From contig NZ_JAHSTT010000004.1 of the NCBI RefSeq assembly GCF_019145205.1, positions 310,001 through 374,000 of the forward strand: 64,000 nt of DNA, written 5' to 3'. Source of the DNA: Pseudomonas khavaziana (GTDB lineage: Bacteria > Pseudomonadota > Gammaproteobacteria > Pseudomonadales > Pseudomonadaceae). Below are positions 1 to 9,115 of this stretch, one piece after another (position 1 is the first letter of the stretch; every line of letters starts with the position of its first letter). Both the position numbers and the translations under genes were made by a program. The notes under the pieces are model-generated. The model was not told the DNA's origin. It worked only from the letters and a program-made list of their open reading frames with translations, and searched no databases.

Positions 1-139
1 ATGCGCGCTTCAGGCCACGACTGCTTATAACTTATCGTTCTAAAACTCCAAGGGTATGCCTGGGTCAGTTTCAGGGTACCTGCGCGTTCAACGCGCGATG
101 TGTCGACCCCTCCCCAACGGAAAAACCGGTAAGGACCTT

Positions 140-1912
140 ATGTGTGGATTAGCTGGCGAGTTACGCTTTGATCATCAACCTGCCGACCTGGCAGCGGTAG
201 AACGCATCACCCATCACCTCGCCCCCCGAGGCCCCGACGCGTGGGGCTTCCATGCCCAAGGGCCGATTGCCCTGGGCCATCGTCGATTGAAAATCATGGA
301 CCTGTCGGATGGCTCCGCCCAACCGATGGTCGACGCCCAATTGGGGCTGTCCTTGGCGTTCAACGGTGCAATCTATAACTTCCCGGAATTACGTGAAGAG
401 CTGGAAGCCCTCGGCTACGCCTTCTATTCCGGCGGTGATACCGAAGTGCTGCTCAAGGGTTATCACGCCTGGGGCGAAGCACTGCTGCCCAAGCTCAACG
501 GCATGTTTGCGTTCGCCATCTGGGAGCGCGACGCCCAACGCCTGTTCGTCGCCCGTGACCGCTTGGGCGTAAAACCTTTGTACCTGTCGCGCACCGGCCA
601 GCGCCTGCGCTTTGCCTCGGCCTTGCCGGCGCTGCTCAAGGGCGGCGATATCAACCCGATCCTGGATCCGGTGGCGCTTAATCATTATTTGAATTTCCAC
701 GCCGTGGTGCCCGCACCGCGCACCTTGCTGGCGGGTATTGAAAAGCTGCCGCCCGCCACCTGGATGCGCATCGATGCCAGCGGCAAGACCGAGCAGAAAA
801 CCTGGTGGACCCTGCCCTACGGCCCCCATGAGGATGAGCAGAACCTTAGCCTGGAAGACTGGACCGACCGCGTCCTCGACAGCACCCGCGAAGCCGTGGC
901 GATCCGCCAACGTGCCGCCGTGGATGTGGGTGTGCTGCTCTCCGGTGGCGTCGATTCGAGCATGCTCGTCGGCCTGCTGCGTGAAGTCGGCGTGCAAGAC
1001 CTGTCGACCTTTTCCATCGGCTTTGAAGATGCCGGTGGCGAACGCGGCGATGAATTCCAGTACTCGGACCTGATCGCCAAGCACTACGGCACCCGCCATC
1101 ACCAACTGCGCATCGCCGAGAGCGAAATCATCGAGCAGTTGCCGGCGGCGTTCCATGCCATGAGCGAACCGATGGTCAGTCATGACTGCATCGCCTTTTA
1201 CCTGCTGTCGCGGGAAGTGGCCAAGCATTGCAAGGTAGTCCAGAGCGGCCAGGGCGCCGACGAGTTGTTCGCCGGTTACCACTGGTACCCGCAGGTGGAT
1301 GGCGCCAGCGACCCCTACGCCGCTTACCGCGATGCCTTCTTCGATCGCAGTTACGACGACTACGCCGCCACCGTCGCGCCCAAATGGCTGACCGCCAACG
1401 ACGCCGCCGGTGACTTTGTGCGCGAGCATTTTGCAATGCCCGGTGCCGACGCTGCGGTGGATAAGGCTCTGCGCCTGGACAGCACGGTGATGCTGGTGGA
1501 TGACCCGGTCAAGCGCGTGGATAACATGACCATGGCCTGGGGCCTGGAAGCACGTACGCCGTTCCTCGACTACCGCCTGGTGGAACTGTCGGCCCGCGTG
1601 CCGGGCAAGTTCAAGCTGCCCGACGGCGGCAAACAGGTACTCAAGGAAGCGGCGCGCCGGGTCATCCCCAGCGAAGTCATCGACCGCAAGAAAGGCTACT
1701 TCCCGGTGCCCGGCCTCAAGCACTTGCAAGGCGACACCTTGAACTGGGTGCGTGAACTGCTGCTGGACCCGAGCCAGGACCGTGGCCTGTTCAACCCGGC
1801 CATGCTCGACCGCTTGCTCACCGACCCCCAGGGCCAACTGACCCCGTTGCGCGGCTCCAAGCTATGGCAATTGGCGGCGCTGAACCTGTGGCTCAGCGAA
1901 CAAGGAATCTGA
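140..1912 (+). CDS. asnO: NAGGN amidotransferase (asparagine synthetase family)
   Basis: Glutamine-dependent amidotransferase of the asparagine-synthetase B family, 590 residues, predicted to make the terminal amide of the osmolyte N-acetylglutaminylglutamine amide. The start is fixed by MCGLAGEL: Cys2 must be the N-terminal nucleophile after Met removal, and AAGGA lies just upstream, so a longer upstream reading is rejected. The N-terminal third is a class II glutamine amidotransferase; the C-terminal part has the PP-loop SGGVDSS (about residue 270) for ATP. The next gene begins 3 bases after its stop and encodes the NAGGN dipeptide synthetase, which sets this copy apart from ordinary AsnB. 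Osmotic induction is known for the pathway but is not visible here. Confidence 0.93.
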   Translation: MCGLAGELRFDHQPADLAAVERITHHLAPRGPDAWGFHAQGPIALGHRRLKIMDLSDGSAQPMVDAQLGLSLAFNGAIYNFPELREELEALGYAFYSGGDTEVLLKGYHAWGEALLPKLNGMFAFAIWERDAQRLFVARDRLGVKPLYLSRTGQRLRFASALPALLKGGDINPILDPVALNHYLNFHAVVPAPRTLLAGIEKLPPATWMRIDASGKTEQKTWWTLPYGPHEDEQNLSLEDWTDRVLDSTREAVAIRQRAAVDVGVLLSGGVDSSMLVGLLREVGVQDLSTFSIGFEDAGGERGDEFQYSDLIAKHYGTRHHQLRIAESEIIEQLPAAFHAMSEPMVSHDCIAFYLLSREVAKHCKVVQSGQGADELFAGYHWYPQVDGASDPYAAYRDAFFDRSYDDYAATVAPKWLTANDAAGDFVREHFAMPGADAAVDKALRLDSTVMLVDDPVKRVDNMTMAWGLEARTPFLDYRLVELSARVPGKFKLPDGGKQVLKEAARRVIPSEVIDRKKGYFPVPGLKHLQGDTLNWVRELLLDPSQDRGLFNPAMLDRLLTDPQGQLTPLRGSKLWQLAALNLWLSEQGI

Positions 1913-1915
1913 TCG

Positions 1916-3661
1916 ATGAAACCGAATGCCGCGGCGTACAGCCAACGCTTACTCAAGGGCCAGGCGCCGACCTACGAGCGCCTGCAGGCGCGCCTGGCCG
2001 AAGATGGCAGCCCCCTGGCCGCCGAGCCGATTGCCGTGCATTGCGGCTGGGGGCGGTTGCTGATAGGCCATACCTTCCCGGACCCGGCCAGCCTGGCCCA
2101 GGAACTGCTCAATGAGCTGCCCGGCGAGCGCGACATTGCGCTCTACGTGGCAGCGCCCCAGCAGATTCTCGGGATCGATCCTCAGCAGCTGTTCCTCGAC
2201 CCGTCCGACACCCTGCGCCTGTGGTTCAGCGATTACCGCCCGGCAACCCGGGTGTTTCGCGGCTTTCGCATTCGCAGGGTGCAAAGCGAAGCCGATTGGC
2301 AGGCCGTCAACCAACTGTATCAAGGCCGCGGCATGTTGCCCGTCGACGCCGAACGCCTGACCCCGCGTCACCAAGGCGGCCCGGTGTACTGGTTGGCCGA
2401 GGATGAAGACACCGGGGCAGTCATCGGCAGCGTGATGGGCCTCAATCACCACAAAGCCTTCCAGGACCCGGAAAACGGTTGCAGCCTGTGGTGCCTGGCC
2501 GTCGACCCACAGTGCACGCGCCCAGGCGTCGGTGAAGTGCTGGTGCGCCACCTGGTGGAGCACTTCATGAGCCGTGGCTTGAGCTACCTGGACCTGTCGG
2601 TGCTGCACGATAACCGCCAGGCCAAGAGCCTCTATGCCAAGCTTGGCTTTCGCGCGTTGACCACCTTTGCGATCAAGCGCAAGAACGGCATCAACCAGCC
2701 GCTGTTCCTCGGCCCTGGGCCGCAGGCGGAGTTCAATCCCTATGCGCGGATCATCGTTGAGGAAGCCCATCGGCGCGGTATTGATGTGCAGGTCGACGAT
2801 GCCGACGCGGGCCTGTTCACCCTCAGCCACGGCGGGCGCCGCGTGCGTTGCCGGGAATCCCTGAGCGACCTGACCAGCGCCATCAGCATGACCCTGTGCC
2901 AGGACAAGAGCCTGACCCATAAAGTGCTCAAGGCCGCCGGCCTGCAACTGCCCTCCCAGCAGTTGGCGGGCAGTGCCGATGACAACCTGGAGTTCCTCGA
3001 CGAGCACCAGCGCATCGTGGTCAAGCCGCTGGACGGCGAGCAAGGCCAGGGCGTGGCGGTAGACCTGCAAACCATCGAGGAGGTGCAGCAAGCCATTGAG
3101 GCGGCGCGTCAGTTCGACAGCCGCGTATTGCTGGAAAGCTTCCACGAGGGTCTGGACCTGCGCATTCTGGTGATCGGTTTTGAAGTGGTCGCCGCCGCGA
3201 TTCGCCGTCCTGCCGAAGTGATCGGTGACGGCCAGCATTCGATCCGCGCCTTGATCGAGGCCCAGAGCCGACGTCGCCAGGCTGCCACCGATGGCGAGAG
3301 CAAAATCCCCCTGGATGCGGAAACCGAGCGCACCCTCAAAGCTGCTGGCTATGACTACGACAGCATCCTGCCCCAGGGCGTGCAACTAGCCGTGCGACGC
3401 ACCGCCAACCTGCATACCGGCGGTTGCCTGGAAGATGTCACGGCGATCCTGCACCCAACGCTGGTGGACGCCGCCGTGCGTGCTGCCCGCGCCCTGGACA
3501 TCCCCATGGTCGGCCTGGACCTGATGGTGCCGGCCGCCGACCAGCCGGAGTACGTGTTTATCGAAGCCAACGAACGGGCCGGGCTGGCCAATCATGAACC
3601 GCAACCTACCGCAGAAAAGTTTGTGGATTTGTTGTTTCCGCACAGTCAGCCGACGGCTTGA
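1916..3661 (+). CDS. ngs: N-acetylglutaminylglutamine synthetase
   Basis: Fusion of a GNAT acetyltransferase domain (about residues 100-260, with a dense cluster of GNAT-like residues around 180-245) and a C-terminal ATP-grasp ligase (about 320-575, ending in a metal-binding FIEANERAG segment). The arrangement is that of the NAGGN system synthetase, which acetylates glutamine and ligates a second glutamine before the upstream amidotransferase amidates the product. It is 581 residues and starts 3 bases after the asnO stop, so the two are co-transcribed. A REP palindrome separates it from the peptidase gene. Confidence 0.92.
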   Translation: MKPNAAAYSQRLLKGQAPTYERLQARLAEDGSPLAAEPIAVHCGWGRLLIGHTFPDPASLAQELLNELPGERDIALYVAAPQQILGIDPQQLFLDPSDTLRLWFSDYRPATRVFRGFRIRRVQSEADWQAVNQLYQGRGMLPVDAERLTPRHQGGPVYWLAEDEDTGAVIGSVMGLNHHKAFQDPENGCSLWCLAVDPQCTRPGVGEVLVRHLVEHFMSRGLSYLDLSVLHDNRQAKSLYAKLGFRALTTFAIKRKNGINQPLFLGPGPQAEFNPYARIIVEEAHRRGIDVQVDDADAGLFTLSHGGRRVRCRESLSDLTSAISMTLCQDKSLTHKVLKAAGLQLPSQQLAGSADDNLEFLDEHQRIVVKPLDGEQGQGVAVDLQTIEEVQQAIEAARQFDSRVLLESFHEGLDLRILVIGFEVVAAAIRRPAEVIGDGQHSIRALIEAQSRRRQAATDGESKIPLDAETERTLKAAGYDYDSILPQGVQLAVRRTANLHTGGCLEDVTAILHPTLVDAAVRAARALDIPMVGLDLMVPAADQPEYVFIEANERAGLANHEPQPTAEKFVDLLFPHSQPTA

Positions 3662-3683
3662 GGCTTGTGTTGAATGTGAAACC

Positions 3684-3758
3684 GCTATCGGGGGCAAGCC
3701 CCCTCCCACATTTGCCTGTATTCACACATCAAGGGTGGGAGGGGGCGTGCCCCCGATG
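3684..3758. repeat. REP palindrome pair
   Basis: Two inverted copies of the GGGGGCAAGCCCCCTCCCAC-type repeat (3684-3710 and 3731-3758) between the NAGGN synthetase and peptidase genes. They can fold into a stem-loop and are typical extragenic repeats of fluorescens-group Pseudomonas. A role in mRNA stabilisation is only inferred. Confidence 0.85.
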
Positions 3759-3832
3759 AAGCCGGCACAGACAACGAATCTCCCAACCATTTCATCGAAA
3801 CCATCGATGTCACCAACTCATCAGGAGTTTCC

Positions 3833-5017
3833 ATGACCCGAACCATCCCCGAACCCGATCTCGCTTACCTGCAAAAAGTGCTGCTGGAAATGCTTGCCAT
3901 CCCCAGCCCGACCGGATTCACCGACACTATCGTGCGCTACGTCGCCGAACGCCTGGAAGAACTTGGCATCCCGTTTGAAATGACCCGGCGCGGCACCATT
4001 CGCGCCACCCTCAAGGGCCAGAAAAACAGCCCGGACCGGGCCGTCTCCGCGCACCTGGATACCATCGGCGCCGCCGTGCGTGCAATCAAGGACAACGGCC
4101 GCCTGACCCTGGCCCCGGTGGGCTGCTGGTCGAGCCGCTTTGCCGAAGGCAGCCGGGTCAGCCTGTTTACCGATAATGGTGTGATTCGCGGCAGCGTGCT
4201 GCCGTTGATGGCCTCCGGGCATGCGTTCAACACTGCCGTGGATGAAATGCCGGTGAGCTGGGACCACGTGGAACTGCGCCTGGACGCCTACTGTGCCACC
4301 CGCGCCGACTGCGATTCCCTGGGCATCAGCATCGGTGACTATGTGGCCTTCGACCCACTGCCGGAGTTCACCGAGAGCGGGCACATCAGCGCACGCCACT
4401 TGGATGACAAAGCCGGCGTCGCCGCCCTGCTCGCAGCGCTCAAGGCCATCATCGACAGTGGCGAGCCGCTGCTGATCGACTGCCACCCGCTGTTCACCAT
4501 CACCGAGGAAACCGGCAGTGGCGCGGCGGCTGCCCTGCCCTGGGATGTCAGTGAGTTTGTCGGCATCGACATCGCCCCGGTCGCCCCCGGCCAACACTCC
4601 AGCGAACATGCGGTGAGCGTGGCGATGCAGGACTCCGGCGGGCCGTATGACTATCACCTGTCGCGGCACTTGCTGCGTCTGGCGGCGGATAACGACCTGC
4701 CGGTGCGCCGCGATCTGTTCCGTTATTACTTCAGCGATGCGCACTCGGCGGTCACTGCCGGTCATGACATCCGCACTGCCCTGCTGGCCTTCGGTTGCGA
4801 TGCCACCCATGGCTACGAACGCACCCACATCGACAGCCTGGCCGCGCTGAGTCGCTTGCTGGGCGCGTACATCCTTAGCCCACCGGTGTTCGCCAGCGAT
4901 GCGCAACCGGCCCAGGGCTCCCTGGATCGGTTCAGCCATCAGATCGAGCATGAAACGCAAATGGAGAGCGACACCCGCGTGCCGTCAGTGGACAGCCTAA
5001 TCGGTCAGAAGTCCTGA
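3833..5017 (+). CDS. NAGGN-system M42-family peptidase
   Basis: 394-residue metallopeptidase-like protein of the M42/M20 type. Metal-site motifs are visible: HLDTIGA near residue 75, LDDKAG near 190, EETGSG near 225 and a C-terminal THGYERTH. Homologues always accompany asnO and ngs and are annotated as the osmoprotectant NAGGN system peptidase, plausibly for turnover of NAGGN or a related peptide. AGGAG lies at a good distance before the ATG. The 171-base gap with a REP pair suggests expression partly separate from asnO-ngs. The substrate is not shown by sequence. Confidence 0.88.
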   Translation: MTRTIPEPDLAYLQKVLLEMLAIPSPTGFTDTIVRYVAERLEELGIPFEMTRRGTIRATLKGQKNSPDRAVSAHLDTIGAAVRAIKDNGRLTLAPVGCWSSRFAEGSRVSLFTDNGVIRGSVLPLMASGHAFNTAVDEMPVSWDHVELRLDAYCATRADCDSLGISIGDYVAFDPLPEFTESGHISARHLDDKAGVAALLAALKAIIDSGEPLLIDCHPLFTITEETGSGAAAALPWDVSEFVGIDIAPVAPGQHSSEHAVSVAMQDSGGPYDYHLSRHLLRLAADNDLPVRRDLFRYYFSDAHSAVTAGHDIRTALLAFGCDATHGYERTHIDSLAALSRLLGAYILSPPVFASDAQPAQGSLDRFSHQIEHETQMESDTRVPSVDSLIGQKS

Positions 5018-5092
5018 CACGGGCAATTCCTGGTACTGGCAACAAAGGTCCCGGCGCAGTAGCATCGCCGGGATTCTACCCCCGAGGCTTGT

Positions 5093-5320
5093 ATGCTGAT
5101 TCCCCACGATGCACTTGAAGTCGACACCCTGACCCGCCTCATCGAAGACTTCGTCACCCGCGACGGCACCGACAATGGCGACGATACGCCCCTGGAAACC
5201 CGCGTGCTGCGCGTGCGCCAGGCGCTGACCAAGGGCCAGGCCCTGATCGTCTTCGACCCCGAGAGCGAGCAATGCCAACTGATGCTCAAGCACGATGTGC
5301 CCAAGCATCTGTTCGACTGA
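5093..5320 (+). CDS. YheU family protein
   Basis: 75-residue protein starting MLIPHDALEVDTLTRLIEDF, the signature opening of the YheU family (UPF0270), a small conserved gammaproteobacterial protein of unknown function. It is acidic and soluble with no membrane segment. It ends 10 bases before the convergent csrA-type gene, so the two transcripts meet tail to tail. Confidence 0.85.
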   Translation: MLIPHDALEVDTLTRLIEDFVTRDGTDNGDDTPLETRVLRVRQALTKGQALIVFDPESEQCQLMLKHDVPKHLFD

Positions 5321-5330
5321 ACACCTGCGC

Positions 5331-5534
5331 CTAGAGATTGGGGACCGGCACAGGATGGGTGGCGGGCCCCTGGCGTTTGAGAATCTTCCGGTACACCTCG
5401 GCGCGGTGCACTTTGACGTCCTCTGGCGCGTCGATACCGAATTTCACGTGGGTACCGTTTACTTCAAGGATATGCACGACGATGTCATCGCCGATGGAGA
5501 TGGCTTCGCCTAAGGTGCGGCTCAAGACCAGCAT
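5331..5534 (-). CDS. csrA: CsrA/Rsm family post-transcriptional regulator
   Basis: 67-residue RNA-binding regulator. The start at [18 protein letters not shown] is chosen by alignment to all CsrA proteins; upstream in-frame codons are spurious. The two RNA-contact regions are present: L4/R6 at the N-terminus and APEDVKVHR ending in R44. CsrA proteins bind GGA motifs in mRNA leaders and are titrated by Rsm small RNAs; pseudomonads carry several paralogues (RsmA, RsmE, RsmI and others). The sequence diverges from RsmA and RsmE (extra C-terminal tail ending PVPVPNL), so this is an additional paralogue. Confidence 0.9.
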   Translation of the reverse strand: MLVLSRTLGEAISIGDDIVVHILEVNGTHVKFGIDAPEDVKVHRAEVYRKILKRQGPATHPVPVPNL

Positions 5535-5661
5535 GGCGGTTGTCCTTTTCGAGTGACAGGACCTTGACCATGCGCCCTTGAAAATGGACCGGCAATGGCT
5601 TGCGATCAAATCAGGCGCCGCCTACACAAGTAGGTAATTTACCTGACAGACCTCGCCAGGA

Positions 5662-6477
5662 TCAGCCTTTAACGGCTTGGGCCTTGGCGCGCATTTTGTC
5701 AGCCATCAGCGTCATTTCGTCATACAGCAACTGCGGGTTTTTCTGTTTCAGCGCCCAGGCCATGCGTCCTTGCTCATGGGGCAAGATCATGAATTCGCCT
5801 TCGGCCACGCGCTGGTAGATGTAATCGGCGATGTCAGTCGCGGTGATGGGCGAACTCTCGAGCAGCTTGCCCACCTGTGCCTTCATGGCCGGGGTTGGCC
5901 CCCGGAAGGAGTCAAGCAGGTTGGTCTGGAAAAACGATGGGCACACCACATGCACGCCGACTTCCTGCTGCTTGAGCTCCACCAGCAGGCTTTCCGACAA
6001 CGCCACCACGCCGGCCTTGGCCACGTTGTAGTTGCTCATGGCCGGGCCCTGCATCAGCGCGGCCATGGAGGCAATATTGATGATCCGGCCCTTGCTCTTT
6101 TCCAGCAGCGGCAGGAACGCCTTGCAGCCCTTGACCACGCCCATCAGGTTGATTGCGATCTGCCAGTCCCAGTCCTCCAGGGACAGTTCGGCAAAGAACC
6201 CGCCGGAGGCCACGCCGGCATTGTTGACGATCACATCGATGCCACCGAGCTTCACCTCGCATGCCTGGGCCAGCGCGGTGAGCTGGCTGTAGTCACGCAC
6301 GTCACAACGCTGGGTAAAACCATCACCGCCCGCCTCGCGAACCAGCCTGAGGGTTTCCTGCAAACCGGTATCGCTGACATCCGACAAGGCTAACTGCCAG
6401 CCCTCACAGGCCCAGCGCAGAGCGATTTCACGACCCAGGCCGGACCCGGCGCCAGTGATCATCATGCGGTTTTGCAT
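5662..6477 (-). CDS. SDR family oxidoreductase
   Basis: 271-residue short-chain dehydrogenase/reductase. It has the nucleotide motif TGAGSGLG near residue 8, the structural NNAG motif (VIVNNAGVASG, near 86) and the catalytic YNVAK near 152 preceded by the Ser of NIASMAA. The family reduces or oxidises carbonyl/hydroxyl groups with NAD(P)H. The substrate is not deducible. It stands alone on the minus strand; the start ATG is supported by GGAAG upstream. Confidence 0.88.
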   Translation of the reverse strand: MQNRMMITGAGSGLGREIALRWACEGWQLALSDVSDTGLQETLRLVREAGGDGFTQRCDVRDYSQLTALAQACEVKLGGIDVIVNNAGVASGGFFAELSLEDWDWQIAINLMGVVKGCKAFLPLLEKSKGRIINIASMAALMQGPAMSNYNVAKAGVVALSESLLVELKQQEVGVHVVCPSFFQTNLLDSFRGPTPAMKAQVGKLLESSPITATDIADYIYQRVAEGEFMILPHEQGRMAWALKQKNPQLLYDEMTLMADKMRAKAQAVKG

Positions 6478-6804
6478 AGGAAGTAGCCTTGTGGTTCACG
6501 AAAGAAGTGACCGGCAGTGTAGCGAAGGTTTTTCCCGTACCCACGCACCATCAGAATGATGAATGCCCCAGGCAAACCGTGGGCTCGGTCGGACGCCTGC
6601 GTATAGCCTAAGTTCAATAAACTTCAACTAATAAGATGGTTTTGCGTACACGTTAAAAGAAATAAGCGACTGAGCAAAATGCTTTAAAAAAACACTGAAT
6701 TTTCTGCGACGTGAAAGAGTCGGAGTTAGTAAGGCGCCCGTAATCAGATAGACGGGGGTATCGTAAATAACCGGTCTTTATCAAAGACCTATAAGGAAAA
6801 AACC
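6478..6804. other. Divergent intergenic region
   Basis: 327 bases between the divergent SDR and DUF3309 genes. It is AT-richer than the surroundings (notably 6600-6720) and ends in the ATAAGGAAAA ribosome-binding region of the DUF3309 gene. No reading frame or repeat is supported, and no promoter could be placed with confidence. Confidence 0.5.
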
Positions 6805-6957
6805 ATGAGCCTCATTCTGATCATTATCCTGATCCTCCTGCTGGTGGGTGGCCTGCCGGTGTTCCCGCACTCGCGTAACTGGGGCTATGGCCCGTCGGGT
6901 ATCCTCGGTGTGGTGTTGGTAGTGCTGCTGGTATTGCTGTTGCTCGGTCGGATATAA
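6805..6957 (+). CDS. DUF3309 small membrane protein
   Basis: 50-residue protein almost wholly hydrophobic: a first membrane segment of Leu/Ile from residue 3, a short HSRNWGYGPSG connector and a second segment. This pattern (GGLPVFPHSRNWGYGPSG) is that of the DUF3309 family, common in pseudomonads and often linked with stress or envelope conditions. Function is unknown. TAAGGA lies 9 bases before the ATG, and a strong hairpin terminator follows 26 bases after the stop. Confidence 0.88.
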   Translation: MSLILIIILILLLVGGLPVFPHSRNWGYGPSGILGVVLVVLLVLLLLGRI

Positions 6958-6982
6958 ACGCCGCGCCAAGCGTTTAACAAGC

Positions 6983-7016
6983 AAAAAAAGAGGCCTTCTA
7001 GAAGGCCTCTTTTTTA
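6983..7016. terminator. Bidirectional intrinsic terminator
   Basis: Perfect palindrome AGAGGCCTTCTAGAAGGCCTCT flanked by A and T runs, so it can terminate both the DUF3309 transcript and the convergent sulfatase transcript. Confidence 0.92.
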
Positions 7017-7027
7017 TTGCCGGTCAG

Positions 7028-9115
7028 TTAGTCCGGCTTACCATCCACGACACCCGCGGTGTTATCCAGCAGGCTCTTGGTTGCGGTTTGCAGGAACGAC
7101 TCAAGTTTCTGTTTGAGTGCAGCCTCGTCCGGCGATTGCGCGATCACCTTGCCGGTCGGCTCGGCGCCCAGTGTGTACTCCCACAACTTGGGTGGCATTT
7201 CTTTCGGCAATACCAGCACGCGATCACCTGTGAGCAACGCCACCGTCTGGTCGCTGCCCGACGGCTTGATCACGCCAAAGCCCTTGTCGCCTTCCGGCAG
7301 GTTGAGCAGGTCACGACCCCAGCATTGGTGCAGGGTATCGCCGCCCAGGCGACCCATGATGGTCGGCACGATGTCGATCTGGGTGCCCACCGTGTGATCA
7401 CGCTCGCCGAACTTCTCCTGCATGCCCGGCGCGATCATCAGCATCGGTACGTTGAAGCGGCCCAGGTCCATCTCGGTGATCTGCTGCTCGTTGCCGAAGC
7501 CGTGGTCACCCACGATCACAAACAGGGTCTCCTTGAAGTACGGCTCCTTACGGGCCTTTTCAAAGAACTGGCCCAAAGCCCAGTCGGAGTAGCGCATGGC
7601 CGTCAAGTGCTCGTTGAGGCTGCCGCGATCGGTGACTTTTTCAACCGGCAATGGCGTCGGCAACGCGTACGGCGTGTGGTTGGACAAGGTCTGCAGCAGC
7701 GCATAGAACGGCTTGCCGCCTTCACGGGCTTTCAACTCTTCCAGGCCACGGTTGAACATGTCTTGGTCGGACACGCCCCAGGTCGGGTCGGAGAACACCG
7801 GGTCGACGAAGTCGTTGCGGCCAATGAAGTTGGTCATGCCCTGGTTGCTGAAGAACCCCGACTGGTTGTCCCAGGCGAAATCGCCGTTATAGACGTACAC
7901 ATCGTCGAAATCACGGGCGCTGAGCAACTGCGGCAGGCCAGACAGCTTGTGACTGCCTTCCGGGGTCTGCATCAGGTACTCAAAACCCGGCAGGTTCGGG
8001 AAGCAGGCCATGGTGGCGAACATACCCTGGTGGGTGTGGGTGCCGTTGGAGAAGAAACGATCGAACAACAAGCCTTCCTTGGTCAGCTTGTCGAAGTACG
8101 GGGTGATATTGCCCGGACGTCCCAATGCACCCACCGAGTGACCGGCGAAGCTTTCCATCAGGATCACCACGACGTTCTTGATCGGCAGGGTCTTCTCGGC
8201 CGGTGGCGTGAAGTCACGGCGCACGGCGGCGGTGTCGGTATCCACCAGTTTCTCTTGTGGCAACACCAGCATGTCACGCACGGTCTGGGTGGCCAGGGGT
8301 TGTTCCAGCGTAGCTTTCCAGATGTTGGCGCGGTCTTCACCGAACCGCGCCTTGGCCGCCGCAATCAGCGACAGGGTGCCATTGAGGCCCAACTGGTTGG
8401 CGAAGTTCGAGTCAGTGGTGTAGACATCCCCCCAGCGCAGCGGTGGGCCCTGGCGCAGGGTGCCACGGATGGCGACCACGGCGACCAGCAGGCAGACCAC
8501 GAACACCGCGATGCGGCTGTACCACGGTGCGACCTGGCGCGTACTGATAGTGCCGCCGCTGAACGGGCCGCGTGGGCGCGTTGCGCGATCGGCGCCTTTG
8601 AAGGCCATGCTCAGGATCAGCGTGCCCACGGCCCAGGCCAGCAGGTAACGCACCACCGGGAACCCGTACCAGAGCATGCTCATCACGGTTTTCGGGTCTT
8701 CCTTCACATACTGGAAGACCAGGCCGTTGAGGCGCTGGTGGAATTCGCGGTAGAAGTCCATCTCCATCAGGCCCAGGAACAAGGCGATGCTCGACGCAAC
8801 GGTCAGCCACAAGCGGAAGAACCCGCGCGCCGCCATGGCCCGCACACTGAACAGCGCCAACAACAGCGGAATCAGCAGGTACATGACCAGGCGGATGTCC
8901 AGGCGCAGGCCGTTGGCGAACGCTTCCAGGAACGTCGAGGCTGGCGTATCCAGGATCATCTCGCGGTTGTAGACCAGCAACGCCAGGCGCAGCAGGGAGA
9001 ACATCACCATCATGACCAGTGCGCACAGCAGCGTATAAGCCAGATGGGATTTGACGGTCGGTTGCAGCAGGCGATTTGCAGCTCGCTGCTGATTCAGGGC
9101 GTCCGGGTTTGCCAT
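7028..9115 (-). CDS. LTA synthase-like sulfatase family membrane protein
   Basis: 695-residue protein with about five N-terminal membrane segments (residues 20-210) followed by a periplasmic alkaline-phosphatase/sulfatase fold domain. Motifs seen: VVVILMESFAGHS (metal-site Glu, near 300), NGTHTHQGMFATMACFP (nucleophile Thr, near 345) and VIVGDHGFGN (metal Asp/His, near 525). This is the layout of LtaS/MdoB-type phosphoglycerol or phosphoethanolamine transferases. In Gram-negatives it may decorate glucans or lipids; the acceptor is unknown. Confidence 0.87.
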   Translation of the reverse strand: MANPDALNQQRAANRLLQPTVKSHLAYTLLCALVMMVMFSLLRLALLVYNREMILDTPASTFLEAFANGLRLDIRLVMYLLIPLLLALFSVRAMAARGFFRLWLTVASSIALFLGLMEMDFYREFHQRLNGLVFQYVKEDPKTVMSMLWYGFPVVRYLLAWAVGTLILSMAFKGADRATRPRGPFSGGTISTRQVAPWYSRIAVFVVCLLVAVVAIRGTLRQGPPLRWGDVYTTDSNFANQLGLNGTLSLIAAAKARFGEDRANIWKATLEQPLATQTVRDMLVLPQEKLVDTDTAAVRRDFTPPAEKTLPIKNVVVILMESFAGHSVGALGRPGNITPYFDKLTKEGLLFDRFFSNGTHTHQGMFATMACFPNLPGFEYLMQTPEGSHKLSGLPQLLSARDFDDVYVYNGDFAWDNQSGFFSNQGMTNFIGRNDFVDPVFSDPTWGVSDQDMFNRGLEELKAREGGKPFYALLQTLSNHTPYALPTPLPVEKVTDRGSLNEHLTAMRYSDWALGQFFEKARKEPYFKETLFVIVGDHGFGNEQQITEMDLGRFNVPMLMIAPGMQEKFGERDHTVGTQIDIVPTIMGRLGGDTLHQCWGRDLLNLPEGDKGFGVIKPSGSDQTVALLTGDRVLVLPKEMPPKLWEYTLGAEPTGKVIAQSPDEAALKQKLESFLQTATKSLLDNTAGVVDGKPD

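Noticed and set aside
389..1837. Long antisense reading frame opposite asnO
   Set aside because: Shadow frame of a GC-rich gene; no ribosome site and no family pattern.
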